Made by a program: the position numbers and the translations under genes. Source: Acidobacteriota bacterium (GTDB lineage: Bacteria > Acidobacteriota > Terriglobia > Terriglobales > Acidobacteriaceae). Taken from it: a stretch of 64,000 nucleotides of DNA. The stretch lies in contig JABCZI010000010.1 in NCBI GenBank assembly GCA_013289765.1, positions 165,345-229,344 on the forward strand. The letters are read 5' to 3'. Positions 25,366 through 34,801 of this stretch are shown here, one piece after another; position 1 is the first letter of the stretch, and the number at the start of each line of letters is the position of its first letter. The notes below the pieces were generated by a model. The model had not been told where the DNA came from. It searched no databases and saw only the letters and a program-made list of their open reading frames with translations.

Positions 25366-27023
25366 AGCCGCAACCTCCTCCTCCGAAGACCTATTCAGAA
25401 ACTGAGATTGTGCGTCTGGTGTGGCTGGCGATCTTTGTCTCGGTATTTTCCTTTCTCATCTATAACCGGGACGGCGCAGTGTTGTTATATGGCGACGCGG
25501 TAGCGCACATCAATATCGCGCGCCGTATCTTCGATTCAAAAACCCCAGGGCTGCTGCAATTAGGGACGGTGTGGCTGCCGCTGCCGCATCTGCTGATTCT
25601 GCCCTTTATCGTATCGAAGCAGATGTGGCAGAGCGGTTCGGGCGGTTCGATTCCGTCGATGGCTGCTTATGTTCTTGGTGTGCTCGGAATATTTCGTCTG
25701 GTGCGTACGGCGCTGCGCCGCGACGGGGAAGCAGATGGCGTCGGGCGAGTCGGAGCCTGGGTGGCGGCGCTGGTGTACGGCGCGAATCCTAATCTCATCT
25801 ACATGCAGGCGACGGCCATGGGCGAGTCGCTGTATATGGCATTTTTTATTTGGGCAGTCGCGTATTTTGCAGAGTTCGCGCGGGGCAAGGAGAAAGCGTC
25901 GCGCGCTCTCATGAAATGCGGCCTTTGTTTGGCCGCAGCTTGCTGGACGCGCTACGACGGATGGTTCTTAGCTGCTCTGATGGTGGTTGGCGCTGTGATC
26001 GTTAGCTTCCAACTTTTTCCAGGCGAACCTAAACTCGCCGTTCAAACGTCTCGCTTGACGCTGCTGAAGTTTGTTTTGCTGACTACGATTGCTCCGGTGC
26101 TGTGGCTGGCATACAACGCCGCGGTATACCGGAATCCGCTGGAGTTTGCCAATGGACCTTACTCGGCGCGAGCGATCGAGCAGAAGACCGCGACCGTGAA
26201 TCCGGCAAAAGGAAATTTGTGGGCTGCCACTTCTTATTTTCTGAAAGCGGCAGAGTTAAACGTCTCCGAGGCGAACTGGCTGGGGCGGCTTTGGTTGGCC
26301 CTGGCGCTCTTAGGAAGTTTGGCCGCGGGTCTTAGCGGACGCGGGCGCGCTGCGTTATGGCTCTGGACTCCGCTGCCGTTTTATGCCCTGTCAGTCGCCT
26401 ACGGGAGTGTGCCGATTTTTCTGCCGACGTGGTGGCCATTCTCTTATTACAACGTCCGCTACGGACTGCAATTGCTTCCAGCGTTCGCGGTGTTTGGAGT
26501 GTTGGGAATTATTTTCGTTCTGCAGTCAGTTGCAAAAGTCGATTTAGCGCGCGGGTTTTTAACTCGCTGGACAAATACCGCCGTGGTAGTAAGCGCTCTG
26601 GTTCTCGCTGGCGAAAGTTACGCCGGCGTCTGGCGCGCGGATCCGATCTGTTTTCGCGAGGCCGCAATCAATTCGCGTGGTCGGGTCGCACTGGATAAGC
26701 AAGTGGCCAGCTGGCTAAACTCGTTGCCTGCGGATTCCACGCTCCTGATGTATTTAGGCGAGCACGTCGGAGCGCTCGAGCAGGCGGGCATTCCGTTGCG
26801 GCGGGTCATCAACGAAGGCAATCATCGCACGTGGAAACAGCCCGCTGACCCGGAAGGATTGTGGGAACATGCACTGGCAGACCCGGCACAGTGCGCGGAC
26901 TATGCGGTTGGGTTTGAGGGCGATCCGGTTTGGAAGGCGGCAAGAGATCACCAGTTACCGGCCCTCGTCGAAATTCACACTACCGGTCAGCCGCCCGCGG
27001 TCATTTTCCGTGGAAGAAAGTAA
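25362..27023 (+). CDS. Polytopic GT-C-type glycosyltransferase-like membrane protein
   Basis: A 553-residue membrane protein with about ten to twelve helices. The first large loop has DAVAHINIARRIFD and the segment TPGLLQLGTVWLPLPHL, the usual position of the catalytic acidic residue in GT-C (GT39/ArnT-like) enzymes that use polyprenyl-phosphate sugars. A soluble C-terminal domain of about 110 residues follows. Donor and acceptor are unknown. It is translationally coupled to the PfkB kinase gene. Confidence 0.7.
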   Translation: MKPQPPPPKTYSETEIVRLVWLAIFVSVFSFLIYNRDGAVLLYGDAVAHINIARRIFDSKTPGLLQLGTVWLPLPHLLILPFIVSKQMWQSGSGGSIPSMAAYVLGVLGIFRLVRTALRRDGEADGVGRVGAWVAALVYGANPNLIYMQATAMGESLYMAFFIWAVAYFAEFARGKEKASRALMKCGLCLAAACWTRYDGWFLAALMVVGAVIVSFQLFPGEPKLAVQTSRLTLLKFVLLTTIAPVLWLAYNAAVYRNPLEFANGPYSARAIEQKTATVNPAKGNLWAATSYFLKAAELNVSEANWLGRLWLALALLGSLAAGLSGRGRAALWLWTPLPFYALSVAYGSVPIFLPTWWPFSYYNVRYGLQLLPAFAVFGVLGIIFVLQSVAKVDLARGFLTRWTNTAVVVSALVLAGESYAGVWRADPICFREAAINSRGRVALDKQVASWLNSLPADSTLLMYLGEHVGALEQAGIPLRRVINEGNHRTWKQPADPEGLWEHALADPAQCADYAVGFEGDPVWKAARDHQLPALVEIHTTGQPPAVIFRGRK

Positions 27024-27145
27024 AGTAGCGGCACACGAGCAGGGACGGTAATCACGCAGGTTAACGGCGAAGTCCGCCGCCGACGGTATATCCCGATGAT
27101 AAAATCCGGCCATCTGAGTTCTGTTCGAAACTTCCGATCGCACCG

Positions 27146-27850
27146 ATGAATTGGCGCAACATTTTCGAGTTGTTGCATGGCGAGATGGCCAGCGGTTTTG
27201 TAACTACCTCTCTGGCGCGGCTGTTGCTCGCGGCGGTTCTGGGCGGCATCATCGGACTGGAGCGCGAACTGCGCCATCGTCCTGCTGGGTTGCGCACGAA
27301 TATGTTTATCTGCTTTGGCGCGGCCATGTTCACCATTCTCTCCACTGGCCTGGCAGGCGTGCCCTCCGATGCGGCGCGAATCGCCGCGCAGATTATTCCG
27401 GGCATCGGATTTATCGGGGCCGGATCGATCCTGCATAACCGGGGCTTGACCACGGGTCTGACGACCGCTGCAACGTTGTTCGTAGTCGCTTCGGTGGGAA
27501 TGGCCGCGGGTGGCGGACTTTACGTTACTGCGGCTTTTGCCACGGGAGTGGTTTTGCTCGCGCTCTTTGCTCTAGGTTATGCCGAGCGAACTTTCAACGT
27601 GAAGACCTTGCTGGTTTGTTACGAAGTTACAGGAGCGAGCGTGGAGCAAATCAGCCAGGAGGTCAACCGCATCCTGGAGCGACAACATCGCATGATGCAA
27701 AATGTTCTGAGCGGAAGCACGGGTCAGCATGTGCGGGTTCAATTTGACGTTTCCGGCTGCAACCGTGAACAGAGGAGATTGCTGGGAGAACTGAAGGCGT
27801 CAACTGTGTTGGGGAATGCAACTTCGCTGGGCCCGGTGGAGTTGGAGTGA
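27146..27850 (+). CDS. MgtC/SapB family membrane protein
   Basis: A 234-residue protein with five N-terminal helices and the MgtC signature: RLLLAAVLGGIIGLERELRHRPAGLRTNMFICFGAAMFT, then IIPGIGFIGAGSI and GLTTAATLFVVASVGMAAGGG. A C-terminal cytoplasmic domain (about residues 155-234) resembles the ACT-like tail of the family. MgtC proteins affect magnesium homeostasis and inhibit ATP synthase in some pathogens; here the role is unknown. A TAAAAT hexamer near 27098 is a possible -10. Its stop overlaps the dapF start by 4 nt. Confidence 0.9.
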   Translation: MNWRNIFELLHGEMASGFVTTSLARLLLAAVLGGIIGLERELRHRPAGLRTNMFICFGAAMFTILSTGLAGVPSDAARIAAQIIPGIGFIGAGSILHNRGLTTGLTTAATLFVVASVGMAAGGGLYVTAAFATGVVLLALFALGYAERTFNVKTLLVCYEVTGASVEQISQEVNRILERQHRMMQNVLSGSTGQHVRVQFDVSGCNREQRRLLGELKASTVLGNATSLGPVELE

Positions 27851-28686
27851 GCGTTAAAAGCGTTGGGATTCCGTTTGTGAAGGCTAGCGCCTGCGGGAAT
27901 GATTTTCTTCTGATCGATATTTCGCGGGCCGAACCCGTACTCGCTTCTTCTGACATCGCAGCCTTTACACAACGCATTTGCGATCGGCACGATGGAGTTG
28001 GCGCCGATGGCGTCGAGTGGATGTCCGCGCACGCAGAGGCGGACGTTGAAATTCGGTTGATTAATGCGGATGGCTCAGAGGCGGAGATTTCGGGCAATGG
28101 CACGCGCTGCGTGGCCGCTTATCTTTACTCCGAGCGCGACTCCGTGCTCGACTCCGAGCGCGAGCAGGAAAAGATCACCATCCAAACTGGAGCGGGCCTG
28201 AAGACCTGCGTGCGGACCGGAGGAAAGAGCCCAGAATATGAGTTTGAGATTGAGATGGGCCGGGGTGAGATCGGACCGGAACTGGCGGTGCGGACGGATG
28301 GCAGGGAAGTGCGAGGTATTCCGGTCTCGATGGGAAATCCGCATTATGTAATCTTCGTGCAAAGTTTTGCTGAGGGGTGGCAGAGTCGGGCGGCGGAGAT
28401 CCAGCGTAACTCTGAATTCAGGCACGGCGTGAACATCGAAATGGTTGCCATCGATGGAAAGCATGACGTGAGATCGCGCTTCTTCGAACGCGGAGTGGGG
28501 GAGACGCAATCTTCCGGTACAGGTTCTTGCGCGTCGGCGCTGGCGGCCATAGCGGCGGGCAAGGCGGAATCCCCGGTTCGAGTGCACGCTCCCGGCGGAA
28601 CGCAGACTGTGCGCAAGGAAGGGAATACGGTATTTCTTCGCGGGACGGCGCGGCTGGTTTGTGAGGGAGAGTTTTTTGTCGGCTGA
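27847..28686 (+). CDS. dapF: Diaminopimelate epimerase with catalytic Cys to Ser change
   Basis: DapF interconverts LL- and meso-diaminopimelate for lysine and peptidoglycan. The fold and order of motifs fit: FVKASACGNDFLLID, GVGADGV, the first catalytic cysteine in SGNGTRC (Cys88), and FERGVGETQSSGTGSCAS. In characterised enzymes the last motif reads ACGTG or ACGSG and its cysteine is the second catalytic base; here that position is Ser223 (codon TCC). Cys228 is five residues later. The GTG start 27847 overlaps the mgtC stop. It heads a dapF-ldcA-mpl group concerned with DAP and murein peptides. Confidence 0.88.
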   Translation: MSVKSVGIPFVKASACGNDFLLIDISRAEPVLASSDIAAFTQRICDRHDGVGADGVEWMSAHAEADVEIRLINADGSEAEISGNGTRCVAAYLYSERDSVLDSEREQEKITIQTGAGLKTCVRTGGKSPEYEFEIEMGRGEIGPELAVRTDGREVRGIPVSMGNPHYVIFVQSFAEGWQSRAAEIQRNSEFRHGVNIEMVAIDGKHDVRSRFFERGVGETQSSGTGSCASALAAIAAGKAESPVRVHAPGGTQTVRKEGNTVFLRGTARLVCEGEFFVG

Positions 28687-28763
28687 AGGGTAATGCTTCT
28701 ACAATTCTAATTCGCGATTCGAGTCCGGTTACAGACCGCTTTTTCACGTTGGCTTCTTACTGA

Positions 28764-29717
28764 ATGTCTTCGCCTCCAGTTGCGCGCATCAAACCTCCTG
28801 CTCTTCGGCCAGGCGATACGGTCGGCATCGTAGCGCCCGCCAGCAATGTCAAGCGCAGTGAACTGGAAGCTGGTTGCGAAGGCCTGCGGCGCGCGGGCTA
28901 CCGTCCGTTTTATTTTGATTCAATCCTGGAGCAGGATCTTTACTTTGCGGGATCGGTCGAACGGCGGGCCCGCGAATTGGAGGATATGTTCAAGCGCGAA
29001 GACGTACACGCGATTGTGTGCGCCCGCGGCGGATACGGCTCCAATTACTTACTGGAGGCGCTTGACTGGAAGAAAATTAAGGAACATCCCAAGATTTTCG
29101 TCGGCTATAGCGATCTGACCGCGCTGCTCACTTATCTTCACGACGCGCTTGGTCTCATAACTTTTCATGGGCCGATGGTTGCGAAGGATTGGGCTCGTGA
29201 AGATGGCACTGACTTGCCTTCGTGGCAGGCAGCGCTGGTCGGTTCGTCACCTTGGGAACCGAACCTGGGCGCGGGTTCCGGCGCCACTGGTTTGGTGAGC
29301 GGAGCGGCGGAAGGAGTTCTCTACGGGGGTTGCCTTTCCATTCTGGTTGCGTCGCTCGGAACGCCTTATGAAATTCGCACGGAAGGAACGATTTTGTTCC
29401 TGGAAGATATTGCGGCGAAGCCGTTTCAGATCGATCGAATGCTCATGCAATTAAAGCTTGCCGGCAAGCTGACAGGAGTTCGGGGCATTGCGTTTGGAGA
29501 GATGCGGGATTGCCTTCAGACGGAGAATCAGGGATACACGCTGCAGGAAGTGTTATTGCGGATTGTGGGCGAGCTTGGGGTGCCGATAGCGTACGGAGTG
29601 CGGTCGGGCCACGTGACGGCGGGAAACATTACGTTGCCGTTTGGCGTGCGAGCTGAGTTGAAAGTGCACGGAGGGCAGGTGAATTTGAGGGTACTGGAAT
29701 CCGCAGTGACATCATGA
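28764..29717 (+). CDS. ldcA: LD-carboxypeptidase (S66 family)
   Basis: A cytoplasmic serine peptidase that removes the terminal D-Ala from murein tetrapeptides, or an MccF-like relative. The S66 layout is complete: ALRPGDTVGIVAPAS at the start, CARGGYGS (about residues 87-94), nucleophile Ser116 in VGYSDLTAL, the glutamate in LFLEDIAAKPFQIDRML, and the histidine in GVRSGHVTAGN. It sits between dapF and mpl, both of which handle DAP-containing peptides, so murein recycling is the natural role. Its stop overlaps the mpl start (ATGA). Confidence 0.93.
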   Translation: MSSPPVARIKPPALRPGDTVGIVAPASNVKRSELEAGCEGLRRAGYRPFYFDSILEQDLYFAGSVERRARELEDMFKREDVHAIVCARGGYGSNYLLEALDWKKIKEHPKIFVGYSDLTALLTYLHDALGLITFHGPMVAKDWAREDGTDLPSWQAALVGSSPWEPNLGAGSGATGLVSGAAEGVLYGGCLSILVASLGTPYEIRTEGTILFLEDIAAKPFQIDRMLMQLKLAGKLTGVRGIAFGEMRDCLQTENQGYTLQEVLLRIVGELGVPIAYGVRSGHVTAGNITLPFGVRAELKVHGGQVNLRVLESAVTS

Positions 29718-31183
29718 ACGAAAACAAACATATTCATCTAATCGGAATTTGCGGCACGGCGATGGCATCGCTCGCGGGAATGCTCAAACAGCGCAGCTAT
29801 CGTGTCACCGGGTCGGACGCAGCGGCTTATCCGCCTATGTCCGACTTCCTGGCGGAGTTGGGAATTCCGGTGGCGCAGCCCTTTGACCCGCGAAATCTTG
29901 AGCCTCGTCCTGATCTGGTGGTTGTGGGCAATGCGATTTCACGAGGCAACGCCGAACTGGAGCATGTACTCGACCAGCGGATTCCGTTTTGCTCGCTGCC
30001 CCAACTTCTGCACGAGGAGTTTCTGCGCGGCAAGGAAGTGCTCGTTGTCGCCGGAACCCACGGCAAAACGACCACGACCTCAATGCTGGCCTGGATTTTT
30101 CATACGGCCGGAATGCAGCCGTCGTTTCTGATTGGAGGCATCGCGGAAAACTTCGGCTCTAGCTTTCATGTAGGGCAGGGAAAGCATTTCATTTTGGAAG
30201 GCGATGAATACGACACAGCCTTTTTCGACAAAGGCCCGAAATTTCTGCACTACTTCCCTGACGGCATAATTTTGACGTCAGTGGAATTCGATCACGCCGA
30301 TATTTACAAAGATTTGGAGGCAGTCGAAACCGCGTTCAAGCGGTTAGTCAATCTGATCCCCCGTCGCGGTCTAATCATCGCTTTCGATGGAATGTCGGGC
30401 GACGCCGCCGAAAGCGCCAGTCTTGAACGATGTATAAGCAAAGCCTTCTGCAAGGTCGAGCGCTATGGCGCAAGCACTCGCGCGGACTGGCAAATTACAA
30501 ACGTTAAATTCGAGGGGGATAGAACATCCTGGTCCGTATTGCGCAGCGGCCGCGCCTGGATGGATCTCGAGTTCCCGCTCGCGGGTGAATACAACGTGTG
30601 GAACGCGACTGCGGCCGCGGCATTGGCAGAAGCGTATGGCATTTCGAAAGAGGAAATTTCGGCCGCGCTAAAGACTTTCAAGAGCGTAAAGCGGCGCCTG
30701 GAAGTGAAAGCTCATGTAAATGGAATCACCATTATCGACGACTTCGCTCATCATCCCACGGCGATCGCCGGCACACTGAAAGCATTGCGGTCACGTTACC
30801 CCGGCGCGCGGCTATGGGCGATTCTCGAGCCCCGATCGAACACGCTACGACGGCGCGTGCTGCAGGCCGATCTCGCGCGGAGCCTGGTGATGGCCGATGA
30901 AGTAGTGGTGGCGGGCGTCTTCCGTTCCGAGGCGGTGCCGTTGAACGAGAGGCTGGAGTTGCCAGAACTGGCCGCCGAAATTCAGAAACATGGGCGTCGC
31001 GTACGTCTACTGGCCGATGCGGACGAAATTGTTCAAACCACGGCTTCTGAAATGCGCAGCGGTGACGTGGTGGCGATTCTTTCGAACGGCGGCTTTGGAG
31101 GAATTTATGAAAAGCTGCCCGCGCGACTAAGAGCATTGGCGGCTGCGGGCGCCAATTCGGCGAACGCGGCAGGGAACCGATGA
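29714..31183 (+). CDS. mpl: UDP-MurNAc:L-Ala-gamma-D-Glu-meso-DAP ligase
   Basis: Mpl joins recycled murein tripeptide to UDP-MurNAc, bypassing MurC, MurD and MurE. The 489 residues show the N-terminal IHLIGICGTAMASLAGMLK, the ATP loop GTHGKTTTTS (about residues 114-123), EGDEYDTAFFDKGPKFLHY, which separates Mpl from MurC, and IDDFAHHPTAI with LEPRSNTLRR. It is flanked by the LD-carboxypeptidase gene upstream (4-nt overlap) and the M61 peptidase downstream (4-nt overlap), so the run is one transcription unit. Confidence 0.95.
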   Translation: MNENKHIHLIGICGTAMASLAGMLKQRSYRVTGSDAAAYPPMSDFLAELGIPVAQPFDPRNLEPRPDLVVVGNAISRGNAELEHVLDQRIPFCSLPQLLHEEFLRGKEVLVVAGTHGKTTTTSMLAWIFHTAGMQPSFLIGGIAENFGSSFHVGQGKHFILEGDEYDTAFFDKGPKFLHYFPDGIILTSVEFDHADIYKDLEAVETAFKRLVNLIPRRGLIIAFDGMSGDAAESASLERCISKAFCKVERYGASTRADWQITNVKFEGDRTSWSVLRSGRAWMDLEFPLAGEYNVWNATAAAALAEAYGISKEEISAALKTFKSVKRRLEVKAHVNGITIIDDFAHHPTAIAGTLKALRSRYPGARLWAILEPRSNTLRRRVLQADLARSLVMADEVVVAGVFRSEAVPLNERLELPELAAEIQKHGRRVRLLADADEIVQTTASEMRSGDVVAILSNGGFGGIYEKLPARLRALAAAGANSANAAGNR

Positions 31184-33012
31184 GGCATTCGATTCCCGCG
31201 CATTCGATGTTGCACATTTTGCGACGGGCGCTGCTGTGGGGAATATTACTGTCACCCTCCCATGCTGCGACGGATTACACAATCTCACTCTCCAATCCCG
31301 GCAAGCATTTTGTAGAAGTACAGATTGTCTTGCCCGAAGGCCGGTCTGAGCGCCAGTTCCAGCTTCCTGTGTGGAATGCGCTGTATCAGATTCGCGACTT
31401 CGCGCAGTACGTGAATTGGATACGCGCGAAAGATCGTGCCGGGCGGCCGCTTCCCATAATTCAGTTGGATAAGAGCCAGTGGCGGATCGTGGGCGCGGAA
31501 AACGGGGCGGTTCTCCAGTATGAAATGTTCGTGGATTCTCCCGGGCCGTTTGGAGCGCAGCTCAATACTCATCATGCATTTTTAAATCTGGCGCAGATTC
31601 TCATGTATCCCGTCGACGCCAGAGATTCGCCCATAGCTCTGCGGTTCAGCCAGATACCGGCGGGATGGCATGTCGCTACGCCATTGCGCTCCAACAGCGA
31701 TACTTTCGTCGCCGATAATTATGACCGCGCCGTGGATTCGCCGGTCGAGATCGGCGACTTTCAGGAAAACGATTTCGAAGAAGGCGGCGCTCGCTATCAG
31801 GTGGTAGTTGACGCGCAACCGTCCGATTTCGACATGGCAAAAATAACCGCCATGCTGCATAAAATCGTCGCGGCCGCCACCAGTTGGATGGACGATCGTC
31901 CCTACGACAGGTACATGTTTCTCTACCACTTTCCGCGCGGGCCGGCGGGCGGCGGCATGGAGCATTCTTATTCGACGGCGATTGCTGTGAATGCTGACGT
32001 GGTGGCGAAGTCTCCGGAAGCGCTGGCCTCAGTGACGGTGCACGAGTTTTTTCATCTCTGGAATGTAAAGCGCATTCGTCCGCAGACGCTAGAGCCAATT
32101 GATTTCACGCGGGAGAATTACACGCGCGCTCTCTGGTTCAGCGAAGGATGCACCAGCACCGCTGCCGACATCATTCAACTGCGTGGCGGTTTGCTCGATG
32201 AGCGGCATTTCGAAGAGGACCTGGCGGTGCAGATCGGAGAACTGCAGCGGCGTCCGGCGCATCTGACGCAGTCAGCGGAAGAATCCAGCCTGGATGCGTG
32301 GCTCGAAGGCGACGCTTATTACCGGCGTCCCGAACGCAGCATTTCTTATTACAACAAGGGCGAGTTGCTGGGCGTGGCGCTGGATCTGGCGGTCCGCGAA
32401 GCCAGCCATGGGCAAGCGTCTCTGCGCGAAGTTTTTCAATGGATGAATCAGAACTACGCGAAGAAGCATTTATTTTTTTCTGATTCCGACGGGGTTCGAC
32501 AAGCCGCCGAAGCGGTGAGCCATGCGGATCTGGGATGGTTTTTCACGAAGTACGTCGCCGGCACAGAAGAGATTCCATGGAATGATTTCTTCCGTGGGGT
32601 TGGGCTGCGGCTCTCGCAATCAACAACCAGTGTCGCCGACGCTGGATTCAGCGCCTCACGAAACTTCGACGCGCCGATGACTGTAACCGCCGTAACGGAA
32701 GGTGGGGGCGCAGAGATCGCGGGCCTGCAGGTCGGCGATGTGATTTTAGAAATCAACGGCAAAACCGCGGGTCAGGAAGCGTCGGAGACCACGGCGCGAC
32801 TGAGTGCGGGCGATGCAATTTCGCTGAAAATTCGTGGACGCCGCGGCGGCGAGCGCGACTTGAAATGGAAAGTCGGAAGCCGCCAGGAAACTTTCTACGA
32901 ACTGAATGATCTTGAGAACGTGAATGCAGAGCAACGGGCGCGGCGGGCAGCATGGCTGAAGGGCGAGGCTGAGGCTCCGTCCCAGACGCGCAGTAAGTCG
33001 CGCAGCAACTAG
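31180..33012 (+). CDS. M61 family aminopeptidase with PDZ domain
   Basis: A 610-residue exported metallopeptidase of the M61 (glycyl aminopeptidase) family. After a signal peptide (to about residue 30) comes an N-terminal beta domain, then the zinc motif VHEFFHLWNVKRIRP (His288, Glu289, His292) and WFSEGCTS with the third-ligand glutamate near 321. A PDZ domain (about residues 500-575) carries GGGAEIAGLQVGDVILEING. ATG 31180 overlaps the mpl stop; ATG 31207 would shorten the signal peptide's n-region. The C-terminus ends in a duplicated RS-rich stretch coded by a 12-bp repeat (32987-33005). Confidence 0.92.
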   Translation: MRHSIPAHSMLHILRRALLWGILLSPSHAATDYTISLSNPGKHFVEVQIVLPEGRSERQFQLPVWNALYQIRDFAQYVNWIRAKDRAGRPLPIIQLDKSQWRIVGAENGAVLQYEMFVDSPGPFGAQLNTHHAFLNLAQILMYPVDARDSPIALRFSQIPAGWHVATPLRSNSDTFVADNYDRAVDSPVEIGDFQENDFEEGGARYQVVVDAQPSDFDMAKITAMLHKIVAAATSWMDDRPYDRYMFLYHFPRGPAGGGMEHSYSTAIAVNADVVAKSPEALASVTVHEFFHLWNVKRIRPQTLEPIDFTRENYTRALWFSEGCTSTAADIIQLRGGLLDERHFEEDLAVQIGELQRRPAHLTQSAEESSLDAWLEGDAYYRRPERSISYYNKGELLGVALDLAVREASHGQASLREVFQWMNQNYAKKHLFFSDSDGVRQAAEAVSHADLGWFFTKYVAGTEEIPWNDFFRGVGLRLSQSTTSVADAGFSASRNFDAPMTVTAVTEGGGAEIAGLQVGDVILEINGKTAGQEASETTARLSAGDAISLKIRGRRGGERDLKWKVGSRQETFYELNDLENVNAEQRARRAAWLKGEAEAPSQTRSKSRSN

Positions 33013-33028
33013 AGGCATACTCTTACCC

Positions 33029-33784
33029 ATGATTCGCACGCTTGCGATGCTCGCATTCTGGACCCTGGCCGCGCCCATTGCCGCGCTGATCGGCTTTCCC
33101 TGGACCTTCATCAGCGGCGACGTCAGCCTGCTTTACCGGATGTTCATGTTCGGCGCCTGGAACGGAGTCCGGCTGGCCGGCGTGCGGGTGCAAACCGTGG
33201 GGCTCGACAAGCTGGATCCATCGCGCACCTACATCTTCATGTCGAACCACGTTTCGAACGTTGATCCGCCGATTACGATTCCTTTGATTCCGCGGCGCAG
33301 CTCGGTGATGGTGAAAAAAGAATTGTTCACCTATCCAATCCTGGGCCGCGCCATGCGTATGGGATCCCTGGTGCCTGTGGACCGCGGCAATCGCGATGCG
33401 GGCATCGAATCCGTGCGGCTTTCGAAACAGGTCGTGCAGCAGGGGCTGAACATGACGATCTATGTGGAAGGTAAGCGTTCGTATGACGGCAGGCTATTGC
33501 CTTTCAAGAAAGGACCGTTCTATCTGGCCATGGAGTGCGGTGTTCCGGTCGTCCCCGTAACCATTACGGGGACACACTACGTGATGCCGAAGGGACGATT
33601 TGCGATCAGGCCGGGAGTGGTGACGGTGATTTTTCATCCGCCGATTGAGCCGCAAGATTTCGGCGGTCGCGATTGCTTGATGGAGAAAGTTCGATCGGCA
33701 ATCGATAGCGGATTGCCAGAAGAGTGCCGGCAATCCGGAGTTCCGAATAATCCTGGCGATGCTTCACATGTTTCTTCTTCCTAG
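33029..33784 (+). CDS. plsC: 1-acyl-sn-glycerol-3-phosphate acyltransferase
   Basis: An inner-membrane acyltransferase that converts lysophosphatidate to phosphatidate. It has one or two N-terminal helices, the catalytic NHVSNVD (His74, Asp79), the acceptor motif VEGKRSYDG, which stands for the more common EGTR, and GVPVVPVTITGTHYVMPKG. The terminal residues HVSSS are encoded by the first unit of a 16-bp duplication that also carries the stop of the convergent lpxD. Confidence 0.92.
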   Translation: MIRTLAMLAFWTLAAPIAALIGFPWTFISGDVSLLYRMFMFGAWNGVRLAGVRVQTVGLDKLDPSRTYIFMSNHVSNVDPPITIPLIPRRSSVMVKKELFTYPILGRAMRMGSLVPVDRGNRDAGIESVRLSKQVVQQGLNMTIYVEGKRSYDGRLLPFKKGPFYLAMECGVPVVPVTITGTHYVMPKGRFAIRPGVVTVIFHPPIEPQDFGGRDCLMEKVRSAIDSGLPEECRQSGVPNNPGDASHVSSS

Positions 33785-33800
33785 TAGTTCTTCTTCCTAG
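33772..33800. repeat. 16-bp tandem duplication carrying both convergent stop codons
   Basis: TTCTTCTTCCTAG occurs at 33772-33784 and 33788-33800. The first CTAG supplies the TAG of plsC (33782-33784). The second supplies CTA (33797-33799), read as TAG, for lpxD. The palindrome CTAG could originally have ended both genes. Confidence 0.85.
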
Positions 33801-34801
33801 TCCTTGCGCAATGCCGCTCTCAGCGCACGGGCCATATCTGGCAGCTTCGGCAACAGCGCGGAATACTTCAGCCACAACTTATGATCGACGGCAGGAGCGC
33901 CGCTCACCAATGCTGCAGCGGGAACGTCATTCGCGACGCCGCTTTGCGGGGTAACGATCGCACCATCACCAATCTTGCAATGGCCGACGACTCCAACCTG
34001 TCCCGTGAGAATCACGCGATTACCAATTTCGGTTGAGCCGGCCAAGCCCACCTGTGAGCAGAGCAACGCGTCTTCGCCAACTTGCGAACCGTGGCCGACC
34101 TGCACCAGATTGTCGATCTTAGCTCCGCGCCGGATGCGAGTTTCGCCAACGCTGGCTCGATCGATGCACGAGTTCGCCTGCACTTCCACATCGTCTTCAA
34201 TGACGACGGGTGCAGGCTGCGGAATTTTGTGCCAACGTCCTTCTGAAGTTTTAGCGAAGCCAAAGCCATCGGAGCCGATGACGGCACCGTTTTGCAGCAG
34301 CACGTTATTTCCGATGCGGCAGTTTTCGCGGACCACGGCGTGAGCATGAGCGAAGAAATTGTCGCCGATTTTTACCCCGCGATAAATCACCACGTGCGCC
34401 AGCAGCACGGCATCGTCACCGATCTCGACGTTCTCATCGACAACCACGTAAGGGCCAATGTGGGCGCCGCGTCCAACTTTGGCGGTGGGATGGACGACCG
34501 CCGTGGCGTGTACTCCGGGCGGATATCGCAGGGGCTGATGAAAAAGCTCGAGAGCGCGCGCGAAGCTGAGATAGGGATCTTCGACGCGCAGAGTGGCAGC
34601 CGGAATGACGGGAAAATCCTTGGCCACGATGACCGCTGCGGCCTTGGTGAGCCGAGCTGCCGCAGCGTACTTAGGATTAGCAACGAAAGTGATTTCCGCC
34701 GGGCCGGCTTGTTCGATGCCATTGAGGCCGCTGATTTCGGTGTCGGGATTTCCATTCTCTAAGCGCGCGTGCAGGGAGGATGCGATCTGGGATAGTTTCA
34801 T
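33797..34801 (-). CDS. lpxD: UDP-3-O-acylglucosamine N-acyltransferase
   Basis: LpxD adds the N-linked acyl chain in lipid A synthesis. The 334 residues comprise an N-terminal uridine-binding domain (FVANPKY, ILRVEDPYLSFARALELF), a long left-handed beta-helix of hexapeptide repeats, and the catalytic-loop region with HAHAVVRENC and NGAVIGSDGFGFA. ATG 34801 begins MKLSQIASSLHARL, the usual LpxD start; the open frame upstream is rejected. No lpxA, lpxB or fabZ is adjacent. Its presence argues for an LPS-bearing outer membrane. Confidence 0.95.
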   Translation of the reverse strand: MKLSQIASSLHARLENGNPDTEISGLNGIEQAGPAEITFVANPKYAAAARLTKAAAVIVAKDFPVIPAATLRVEDPYLSFARALELFHQPLRYPPGVHATAVVHPTAKVGRGAHIGPYVVVDENVEIGDDAVLLAHVVIYRGVKIGDNFFAHAHAVVRENCRIGNNVLLQNGAVIGSDGFGFAKTSEGRWHKIPQPAPVVIEDDVEVQANSCIDRASVGETRIRRGAKIDNLVQVGHGSQVGEDALLCSQVGLAGSTEIGNRVILTGQVGVVGHCKIGDGAIVTPQSGVANDVPAAALVSGAPAVDHKLWLKYSALLPKLPDMARALRAALRKD

